Shown here one piece after another: positions 57,758-64,000 of a DNA stretch of 64,000 bases (position 1 is the first letter of the stretch; each line of letters opens with the position of its first letter). The DNA lies in assembly GCA_023138975.1 (NCBI GenBank), contig JAGLON010000002.1:62001-126000 (forward strand), read 5' to 3'. The notes below the pieces were generated by a model. It saw only the letters and a list, made by a program, of their open reading frames with translations. It did no database searches and had not been told where the DNA came from. A program made the translations under genes and the position numbers. Source of the DNA: Candidatus Zixiibacteriota bacterium. Lineage in GTDB: Bacteria; Zixibacteria; MSB-5A5; GN15; JAAZOE01.

Positions 57758-58039
57758 TCAGATTAGTCTCGAAAAATCATCATAAGAGATAACCGGCCAG
57801 GTTTCTGTTTCCAGAATCCCAAGGCTATTAATTTCGGAAGCGACTCGAAACGCTATCGTTTGATCACCAGCATCAAAGAGAGCGATATAATCATACCGTC
57901 CAAGAGTCGCGAAAATGTTATCGACTTTGACGTTGTTTTTTGAGAATATCTCAAGGGAAACATTAATTTGATGACTCAGATCCGGGTGCGCCTTTTTGGC
58001 GTCGGAATTAATGTTCATGGCCATGATAAACGTCGCCAT
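57758..58039 (-). CDS. GYD-domain protein
   Basis: A 93-residue protein matching the small GYD family: FIMAMNIN at the start and LGRYDYIALFDAGDQTIAF in the middle. These are small ferredoxin-fold proteins of unknown role. AGGAGG lies 6 bases upstream. Confidence 0.82.
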   Translation of the reverse strand: MATFIMAMNINSDAKKAHPDLSHQINVSLEIFSKNNVKVDNIFATLGRYDYIALFDAGDQTIAFRVASEINSLGILETETWPVISYDDFSRLI

Positions 58040-58185
58040 ATTCTGCCTCCTGAAATAATGAGAAATGAAAAATCTGGTCTTCTTTATATTTAATAAAGAA
58101 CTCGAAACATCACTTTATTACATTATCGGAAAACTGGCGTAAATATTTGCTCATTCTATGCAACAGTTATACGCAAGTATACGTC

Positions 58186-58214
58186 TTGATAGCTATAAGA
58201 AAAGACTATAATAT
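58186..58214 (+). promoter_or_regulatory. Predicted promoter of the spermidine-synthase-like membrane protein gene
   Basis: TTGATA (58186-58191) and TAATAT (58209-58214) are 17 bases apart, giving a leader of about 115 bases. The 297-bp gap 58040-58336 holds nothing else I recognise. Confidence 0.55.
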
Positions 58215-58336
58215 CCAAATTAAACAAACGGCTTAGCCGTGGCAATTGGAGTAGATAAAATTCTAATATCTATACATCAAGTAAAACCAGTCTATATACA
58301 TCTGTCTCTCATATCATTTTCGGGAAAGGCCTTTCA

Positions 58337-60616
58337 ATGAAAAACAGATTTGTAATTATTACATTACTATCTGTCACCCTAATCTCATTGGAGCTTGTCT
58401 GGACAAGAATATTTTCAGCCGAGTTCTTCTATTCATTTGCGTTTCTAACACTTTCACTGGCAATTATGGGGCTTGGTGCCGGAGCTCTGGCATTAAGACT
58501 AATACCCGGATTCAATAAAGAGAATCTCTTGGGAGTTTTTCTTTCTCTCTCCGGGTTAATGGCCCTTATTAGCCCGCCGCTGGCGTTTGTCATTGGCGTG
58601 GACTATTCACAACTGTTTATCAGCTGGGCACAGGTGGGCAAACTGGTACTCACGGTTTTATTGCTAAGTTCTTCGTACTTCTTCGGCGGTATTGCTCTGG
58701 CGATGCTGTTTCGAAACAATCATAAAGAGATGCCGAAGCTTTATATGGCTGATATGATTGGCGCCGCTATTGGCGCGGTCGTTGCGATTGTGTGTATGAA
58801 TTGGTTCGGAACTCCCTGGGCTGTGTTTTTGATCGCCGCTCCGATATTAGTTGCGGCATTTATTGCCAGTTCATTCTGGCTAAAAGCAATTCCCGCAGTG
58901 CTGGCAGTTCTAATGGTATTCCTCGGTAGCTCAGCGGTGGATTTACTGCAAGTAGATAAACCTCAGCGGGCACCGGTTATCTACACTCATTGGGATGCGT
59001 TGGCCAAGGTGAAAATATATGATTTCGGGACGCATCGCGGGATCGAAGTTGATAATGCTGCCAACTCACCGATTTTGCCGTTTGATGGCAACTGGGATAA
59101 ACCGGAAGAAGATCAGATGCAGTATAACATCCCGGTTGACTATTTAATCAAGCAGTTTGACTCGTGCGTATTTCTGGGACTTGGCTCCGGAGCCGGTTCG
59201 GATGTTATGCAGGCGCTTCAATTTGGGGCTAAAGAGGTTCATGCTGTAGAAATTAATGGTCATATTAATAAAATGATGACTGAAGGGGATAAAAGCGGCT
59301 ACTTTCTAAACGACTCGATAACTGCTGATAGTATCATAACGACCTATGAGTTCACAGGCAAACTCTATGATGATCCCCGGGTGAAAGTAATTACTGAAGA
59401 CGCGCGCGCCTATGTCCGTCGGTTTGAAAATAAATTTGATGTAATATTCTCGATCAGTTCAAATTCATGGGCGGCTCTGGCCTCGGGTTCATTTGCTATG
59501 GCAGAGAATTACTTGTTTACGGTAGAGGCCTATGAGGATTACTGGAGGGCATTGACTGATTCCGGTTTTCTTATGATGGAGCATCAGTTCTATATGCCCC
59601 GTATCGTGAGTGAGGTAATGCAGGCGCTTGAGAATCAAGGCGTGGAAAATGTAACCGATCATTTTGCAATTTACAATTTCCCGCAGTTGCGCCGCAATGT
59701 CGTGGTTATGTCAAAACGTCCAATGGATGATTCACTTCGCTATCATGCCTTAATAGATTTACAGCCGGAGTATCAGGAGTATATTCACCTTTTGTATCCT
59801 CCGGTGGACTCTCTGGCTGATAACAGCATCAACCAGATTGTGCTAAACGGATGGGAGTTGATGCAGGATTCACTGCCGATTGATATCTCACCCTGTACTG
59901 ACGACAGACCCTACACCGCACAGCTAGGCTTGTGGAGAAATTTCTCGTGGGATAAACTAGAAAAACTTCGCCCGTACGATTTCTTGGTGTTTCCAACCTC
60001 AAAGTTCATGATAGTAGTTATTTTGGCGGTGGTAATCGTATTGCTTATTCCACTAAATCTGGTACCGTATTTTGTTTCGGATAAAAAACTCAAAGCTGTC
60101 CCGTGGCTGTATTTCTTCATGATTGGAATGGGATTTATGATTGTGGAGGTTATCCTGATTCAAAAATACACTCTGTTTATTGGTGCTCCGATTTACAGTA
60201 TCGCGACCATCCTGTTGACGATGCTGGTAGCATCCGGCATAGGCAGCAGGTACTCGAATAAAATTGGCTCTGGAACCGCATTTGCCGCGATTCTAATCTG
60301 GCTGCTTTTGGATATTCTAATCTTCCGTACTTTGACCAATGCTTTAGTCGGGCTATCTCTTTTCCCGAGACTATTTGTTATGGTACTGTTGATTTTTCCT
60401 TTAGGCTTTTTTATGGGGATGCCATTCCCGAAAGCAACTTTACGGGTGGGCGAGCTGGTTGACTGGGGCTTTGCGGTTAATGGTGCGGCTTCAGTTCTTG
60501 GCGCCACCGGAATCATGCTAGTAGTATTTGCCTACGGATTTACTGCGGCGTTGATTATTGGAATGATCTGTTATTTGTTCGCGTTTATTCTTTATCGAGC
60601 TAAGAATGCCTGGTAA
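58337..60616 (+). CDS. Fused membrane/spermidine-synthase-like protein
   Basis: A 759-residue protein. The first 200 residues are six or so membrane spans, the middle (about 220-500) is a spermidine-synthase-type SAM fold (FLGLGSGAGSDVMQALQFGA, VHAVEIN, KVITEDARAYVRR), and the end is another set of spans (560-755). The usual D-x-x-D catalytic site of spermidine synthase is replaced by SISSNSW, followed by ENYLFTVEAYEDYW. This places it in a known branch of fused membrane proteins not expected to make spermidine. The substrate is unknown. Confidence 0.82.
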   Translation: MKNRFVIITLLSVTLISLELVWTRIFSAEFFYSFAFLTLSLAIMGLGAGALALRLIPGFNKENLLGVFLSLSGLMALISPPLAFVIGVDYSQLFISWAQVGKLVLTVLLLSSSYFFGGIALAMLFRNNHKEMPKLYMADMIGAAIGAVVAIVCMNWFGTPWAVFLIAAPILVAAFIASSFWLKAIPAVLAVLMVFLGSSAVDLLQVDKPQRAPVIYTHWDALAKVKIYDFGTHRGIEVDNAANSPILPFDGNWDKPEEDQMQYNIPVDYLIKQFDSCVFLGLGSGAGSDVMQALQFGAKEVHAVEINGHINKMMTEGDKSGYFLNDSITADSIITTYEFTGKLYDDPRVKVITEDARAYVRRFENKFDVIFSISSNSWAALASGSFAMAENYLFTVEAYEDYWRALTDSGFLMMEHQFYMPRIVSEVMQALENQGVENVTDHFAIYNFPQLRRNVVVMSKRPMDDSLRYHALIDLQPEYQEYIHLLYPPVDSLADNSINQIVLNGWELMQDSLPIDISPCTDDRPYTAQLGLWRNFSWDKLEKLRPYDFLVFPTSKFMIVVILAVVIVLLIPLNLVPYFVSDKKLKAVPWLYFFMIGMGFMIVEVILIQKYTLFIGAPIYSIATILLTMLVASGIGSRYSNKIGSGTAFAAILIWLLLDILIFRTLTNALVGLSLFPRLFVMVLLIFPLGFFMGMPFPKATLRVGELVDWGFAVNGAASVLGATGIMLVVFAYGFTAALIIGMICYLFAFILYRAKNAW

Positions 60617-60627
60617 AAAATAATAAT

Positions 60628-60674
60628 CTCTCTCCGTAATTACCTTTGAGCTCTTGCGGAGAGAGAGTTTTTTT
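60628..60674 (+). terminator. Rho-independent terminator after the spermidine-synthase-like gene
   Basis: CTCTCTCCG (60628-60636) pairs with CGGAGAGAG (60657-60665), followed by a run of Ts. Confidence 0.85.
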
Positions 60675-60793
60675 ATTATTATAAGTCAGTTATACAGCTT
60701 CGATTCTACTATATAAGAAAAATTAATAACAAACCGTTCACACGGTAACACGTCCTATATATGACGAAAGCCATTAATACTGGAGGTAGAATC

Positions 60794-61336
60794 GTGTCCA
60801 ATCAAATGGTGATATCTCAAACGGCAGAACGATTGTCACAATTGACGACCGGGATATGCTATGACGCGACGAACTATTTTATCCGCAAGGGTTATTTCCT
60901 CAAGATCAATCACATCGGGTTAATCCTTCAAGAGTGCTATATGGCCTCGCTTTGTATACTGTCGCTTCAATCGGGCTTTTATGCGGACCGAGAGGAAATC
61001 GAGAGAATTGTAAAGGAGACCCATGAGCCGATTCGGGATTGGCTGGTCTCTATATACTCGGCGACTAATCGGGATTATGATTATGGTGTTCTGGTAACTA
61101 ATGTCGTAGAAAATCTGTTTCCATATTACTCGAATTGGTGTCAGCAGTTGACTGGGGAAAACAATGAGATTGACTGCAAGGATATCGGTAAATGGGCTCC
61201 GGCTGCGACCTCAGCCTGTGTGCGTAATATTATCAATGAGTTAGAGCAGGATTTGGATATTACCTTGTCGCACGAAATTACCGATTTGAATGAGATTATT
61301 TTTCAGCATCTTTATAATTCAGATGAAGTAAAATAG
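60794..61336 (+). CDS. Hypothetical cytoplasmic protein
   Basis: I choose GTG 60794 (180 residues), with GGAGG 7 bases upstream; the ATG at 60761 lacks such a site. The protein is mostly helical with no spans and has scattered Cys (GICYD, QECYM, NWCQQ, SACVR). No family is recognised. It lies between a terminator and a convergent STAS-like gene. Confidence 0.65.
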   Translation: MSNQMVISQTAERLSQLTTGICYDATNYFIRKGYFLKINHIGLILQECYMASLCILSLQSGFYADREEIERIVKETHEPIRDWLVSIYSATNRDYDYGVLVTNVVENLFPYYSNWCQQLTGENNEIDCKDIGKWAPAATSACVRNIINELEQDLDITLSHEITDLNEIIFQHLYNSDEVK

Positions 61337-61356
61337 CCCCGGATTGGTTCCGGGGC
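61336..61356. terminator. Hairpin between convergent genes
   Basis: GCCCCGGA (61336-61343) pairs with TCCGGGGC (61349-61356) with a 5-base loop, starting at the last base of the stop codon. It lacks a clear T run, so termination is only likely. Confidence 0.5.
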
Positions 61357-61383
61357 ATAGTCAATATTGCTGTTTTTACAATC

Positions 61384-61794
61384 TCAGGTTCCAGCCGGAA
61401 CTTTTTCATCAGGATCAAGTGATTTTGTTATCCAATTTTCACCGATTTTTTCCCAATCAGAATTTGATGACGCGTCAATATAGCGTTCCCATGTATAAAT
61501 GCCGGATTCTTTGGCGAGACGTTTGAACTGCATGGCCATTATTGCGCTATCGACAATAACTACTGAACGGGTCATTCCACCTTGTTTATATAGTTTTTGA
61601 CCCTTTTCCATTATTGTGCGAGCATCATTGGTCACCGGTTTGAGCGTTCTCATATCAATAAACACTCCAAAATCTGAGGTACAGGATTTTAGCGCGGTTT
61701 CAGAATCTTTGACCCATTGTTCCATTTCTTCAACTGCTATTGTCTCTCCGAAAGTAAGCTTGAAACCAAAATCTTTCTTTTCAATTTTGTACAT
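61384..61794 (-). CDS. SpoIIAA/STAS-like small protein
   Basis: A 136-residue protein of mixed strands and helices, similar to SpoIIAA-like (DUF-type STAS) proteins: FTFGET-like first strand (KLTFGETI), VFIDMRTL, SVVIVDSAIMAMQFKRLAK, and a C-terminal EKIGENWI. The typical STAS phospho-Ser was not identified. Role unknown. AAAGGGG supports the start. Confidence 0.65.
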   Translation of the reverse strand: MYKIEKKDFGFKLTFGETIAVEEMEQWVKDSETALKSCTSDFGVFIDMRTLKPVTNDARTIMEKGQKLYKQGGMTRSVVIVDSAIMAMQFKRLAKESGIYTWERYIDASSNSDWEKIGENWITKSLDPDEKVPAGT

Positions 61795-61963
61795 AATTTC
61801 CCCTTTAAATACTAATTAGTTACCTGCTATATTTATCGGTTTATTTTACAAAACGCTACACTGGAAAAATATTTAAAGTAAATAAAAGTTGATTTAGATA
61901 ATAGTTTTAAATAGTATTACTATATTCTAAATCTTAGGGTCGCAAGGCGGAGGAGTTATAAGT

Positions 61964-62491
61964 ATGATACCCGATGAAAAAACTAAAAAAGTACACATGA
62001 CGGCGAATATAATTTCAATAGCGTTTACCGTCGCACCGCTTTTGTATCTGGTATTAGGCTATAGTTTAACGATGAAGCGGGGAGATGATCTATTCACCAT
62101 CAGCATCCCCGATGATAAATTACTTTTCTTTTACCTCCTTTCGGCAATAGCGATTATGACGTTGCTCGTAGGTTTTTATTTCTGGAAGAAACTACCGCGA
62201 GCTTTTGTGGCACAGTATGTAACGGACTCAAGTAGCGGGGACAATGCCTCGGAATTGTTTTCTAAAGCATATAGCAATGCGCAAAAAGGCCAAACGATAA
62301 GTATTGTTCTCAACGCTTTTTGTGAGGCAACTGCAATTTATGGGTTAATGCTGGTCTTATTAGGTTGCAGTTATGCCACGATGATTCCGTATGTAGTCGT
62401 TGCTATGATAAGTTTAATAGTCGTCCGCCCAAGTCTCGAGTTTTTCGAGAGAGTCGAAAAACGGCTGGAGGAGCTGGAAGATAACAAGTGA
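61964..62491 (+). CDS. Hypothetical four-span membrane protein
   Basis: A 175-residue membrane protein with four predicted spans (about residues 14-34, 52-70, 110-132, 137-154) and a charged C-terminal helix (FERVEKRLEELEDNK). No family recognised. GGAGGAG 7 bases upstream of ATG. Confidence 0.65.
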   Translation: MIPDEKTKKVHMTANIISIAFTVAPLLYLVLGYSLTMKRGDDLFTISIPDDKLLFFYLLSAIAIMTLLVGFYFWKKLPRAFVAQYVTDSSSGDNASELFSKAYSNAQKGQTISIVLNAFCEATAIYGLMLVLLGCSYATMIPYVVVAMISLIVVRPSLEFFERVEKRLEELEDNK

Positions 62492-62562
62492 AAATAAAGC
62501 GACTTCTTGAAATATATGCCTATAGCCTTGTCAGCAGTGCTTTAACGATAGTAGCGGGGTAG

Positions 62563-62705
62563 CCCATCATTCATGATGGGATTTTACGGTCAATGTCAAT
62601 TCACTTTTCCCACCATAAATGGATGGGATACCCATGCACGGGAAAGTATATTTTGTGGGCGGCAGGCTATCGTCCAGCCTGGCAAGATCCTAGTCTGCCC
62701 CTCCA
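62563..62705. repeat. Mosaic of short palindromes and a dispersed repeat copy
   Basis: The gap 62492-62873 (382 bp) has no gene I can support. CCCATCAT/ATGATGGG (62563-62580) is an 8-bp stem. CCATAAATGG and GGGATACCC follow. The stretch from 62655 (GTGGGC, GGCAGGCTAT, CGTCC) resembles the reverse complement of the repeats at 53409-53505, which read GGCAGGCTATAGTCC in reverse. Confidence 0.6.
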
Positions 62706-62747
62706 AGAAGGAATGGTAGCCCTCCCAGAAAAGAAATCATTGTACAT

Positions 62748-62780
62748 AAAAAAGCCCCGGACGGATCCGGGGCTTCTTTT
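62748..62780 (-). terminator. Rho-independent terminator of the trmD-rplS operon
   Basis: GCCCCGGA and TCCGGGGC form a strong stem; on the minus strand a TTTTTT run follows. It lies about 95 bases after the rplS stop. Confidence 0.85.
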
Positions 62781-62802
62781 TACTCTCTTCGCTTTGTCTG
62801 AA

Positions 62803-62859
62803 TCGAGGGGGCAAACCCTCGATAGGGAAATACATCCCCGTCAAGGAAATGAATCCTTG
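62803..62859. repeat. Three small hairpins with exact 19-bp spacing
   Basis: TCGAGGG/CCCTCGA (62803-62822), GGGA/TCCC (62825-62838) and CAAGGA/TCCTTG (62842-62859) each have a 6-base loop (GGCAAA, AATACA, AATGAA). Their centres are 19 bp apart. Confidence 0.65.
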
Positions 62860-62873
62860 TCACGCGTTGAGTA

Positions 62874-63299
62874 TTATTCTTCTGTCTTTGCTTCAGCTTT
62901 TGGAGCCGGAGCTGGCTTGGCTTCTTTGGTCTTCTTGGTTTTTTTCTTGTCAGTTTTCTCGGTCAGCTTCGTTTTGATACGAGCAGACTTACCTGTCAAA
63001 CCGCGAAGATAATAAAGCTTGGCACGACGGACACGACCCATAGTGATCCGCTCAATCTTATCGATATTGGGCGAAAACAACGGGAAGACACGTTCGACAC
63101 CGATGCCGGACGAAATCTTGCGCACGGTAAAGCTCTTGCCGGTACCGGAGCCGCGACGGCTGATAACGGTACCTTTAAAGACCTGAATTCTCTCTTTATC
63201 ACCCTCTTTAATCTTATAGTGAACCACGACGGTATCACCGGAACTAAACTCGGGCAAATCTCTAACAAATTGGTTTTCAATTTGGGCGATTCTTTTCAT
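62874..63299 (-). CDS. rplS: Ribosomal protein L19
   Basis: A 141-residue L19. The core (1-108) is typical: [40 protein letters not shown] and [17 protein letters not shown]. An extra 33-residue Lys/Ala/Pro/Glu-rich tail ([19 protein letters not shown]) extends it beyond the usual 115. L19 sits at the 30S-50S interface. It follows trmD by 18 bases, as in most bacteria. GGGAGG lies upstream. Confidence 0.97.
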   Translation of the reverse strand: MKRIAQIENQFVRDLPEFSSGDTVVVHYKIKEGDKERIQVFKGTVISRRGSGTGKSFTVRKISSGIGVERVFPLFSPNIDKIERITMGRVRRAKLYYLRGLTGKSARIKTKLTEKTDKKKTKKTKEAKPAPAPKAEAKTEE

Positions 63300-63317
63300 G
63301 AGAACCCTCCCTTCTAT

Positions 63318-64000
63318 CTATTTGTCTTTTTTTATTTTCTTCAAAAATGTCTCATCATCTTGAGATAACTCGGCTTTCTCCAGAAGCTCCGGTCTGTTTT
63401 CCGCGGTTTTTGCAAGCGCGGTCTTTCGCCGAAAAGCTTCAATTTCCCGATGATTGCCCGAAAGCAATTCGTCGGGAACCGAGAGACCTCGAAACTTGGC
63501 CGGGCGAGTGTAGCACGGCGCTCCCAGCAGGTTATCTTCGGCGAATGAATCCGCAATCGCTGATTCAAAGTTGCCGACTACACCGGGAATAAGGCGGACG
63601 ATGGCGTCAACCATCACCCATGCCGCCGGCTCGCCGCCGGTCAGAACGAAGTCGCCGATTGATATCTCATCTATCGGAAACAACCGCAGGATTCTTTCAT
63701 CGATACCCTTATAATGACCGCAGATGATGACAATCCTTTCAATCATCGAAAGCTTGACAGCTGTTTGATGATCAAACTTGGGTCCCGCCGCTGAGGTGAG
63801 GAGAATCCGTGTCTTTTGACGATCAAAATTGTCAAAATCTATATCCAGACTTTCCAGAGCTGAGGCCAACGGTTCCGGTTTGAGAACCATACCGCCTCCG
63901 CCGCCAAACGGCGTGTCATCAACGGTCGAATGTTTATCGGTCGCAAAATCCCGCAGATGTATTAATCTTATGTCAAAGAGCTCTTTGTTTTTTCCCCGTC
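63318..64000 (-). CDS. trmD: tRNA (guanine37-N1)-methyltransferase TrmD (5' end outside window)
   Basis: The reading frame is open from the window end at 64000; an internal ATG at 63890 is not the true start. Translated upstream residues include KELFDIRLIHLRDFATDK and TPFGGGGGMVLKPEP, which are TrmD hallmarks. Other motifs are IICGHYKGIDERI, ISIGDFVLTGGEPA and PCYTRPAKFRG. TrmD is a knotted SAM methyltransferase that adds m1G37 to tRNAs and prevents frameshifts. The start is missing. It lies upstream of rplS in an operon. Confidence 0.96.
   Translation of the reverse strand, partial: RGKNKELFDIRLIHLRDFATDKHSTVDDTPFGGGGGMVLKPEPLASALESLDIDFDNFDRQKTRILLTSAAGPKFDHQTAVKLSMIERIVIICGHYKGIDERILRLFPIDEISIGDFVLTGGEPAAWVMVDAIVRLIPGVVGNFESAIADSFAEDNLLGAPCYTRPAKFRGLSVPDELLSGNHREIEAFRRKTALAKTAENRPELLEKAELSQDDETFLKKIKKDK

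Noticed and set aside
62593..63012. Plus-strand open frame of 139 codons
   Set aside because: It runs through palindromes, a terminator and into rplS on the other strand; no ribosome site or family likeness.
1..64000. tRNA, rRNA, CRISPR arrays, riboswitches, phage or transposase genes
   Set aside because: I looked for T-loop sequences, regular spacers and hallmark motifs and found none convincing.

Overview
The window looks like a chromosomal segment of a Gram-negative, free-living bacterium of moderate GC. I infer a member of the FCB-type candidate phyla, with Candidatus Zixibacteria as best guess. The main clue is the secreted protein at 38794-41031: it ends in two dockerin-like repeats (GDAxxD / VGDAVYIINYAFKGGP), a style I associate with that group. 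Outer-membrane barrel proteins, a porin and lipoprotein signals fit a two-membrane cell. No tRNA, rRNA, CRISPR array, phage or transposase gene was seen. Most genes are housekeeping, signalling and transport genes.

Layout. 1-113: start of an exported protein leaving the window. 381-5581 (minus): sigma-54 activator, ZU5-like lipoprotein, TPR protein, and TPR/HD-GYP protein, probably one signalling operon. 5740-11523 (plus): isochorismatase-like hydrolase, a lone EF-G, a CoA-transferase and a cysteine desulfurase-like enzyme. 11854-14667: large hybrid histidine kinase. 14733-23392 (minus): phosphate block phoR, Na/Pi cotransporter, porin, pstS, pstC, pstA, pstB, phoU. It has two candidate Pho-box arrays with an 11-bp period but no phoB in the window. 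23607-29811: outer-membrane protein, NifX/NifB-like protein with a Cys-rich tail, a PEP-synthase-like protein lacking the usual PEP barrel, a receiver/Fis-HTH protein with Glu at the phospho-Asp site, and a NapH-like Fe-S membrane protein.

29846-38746: penicillin-acylase family hydrolase, an HTH/Cys-cluster/receiver regulator, cobalamin adenosyltransferase, SixA, polysaccharide deacetylase plus methyltransferase, QueG, aldo/keto reductase and DinB. 38794-47348: dockerin-bearing BNR protein, double receiver, phosphomannomutase, a small Cys-rich protein, an endonuclease V lacking one catalytic Asp, an M20 amidohydrolase and a propeller protein. 47503-51175: mfd and a small downstream gene. 51176-54671: accessory stretch with a MITE-like element, a 42-bp direct repeat, a low-GC orphan and a HExxH protein. 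54672-62491: gyrA and small or membrane proteins. 62492-64000: palindromic repeats, then rplS and trmD (cut by the window end).

The best-connected system is phosphate uptake: PhoR senses, Pst and the Na/Pi transporter import, the porin lets phosphate cross the outer membrane, and PhoU signals back. I did not find a clear new multi-gene system. The best leads are the Pho-like cis elements, the PEP-synthase-like enzyme with a replaced C-terminus, the Cys-cluster regulator, the active-site-altered endonuclease V, and several palindromic repeat elements.
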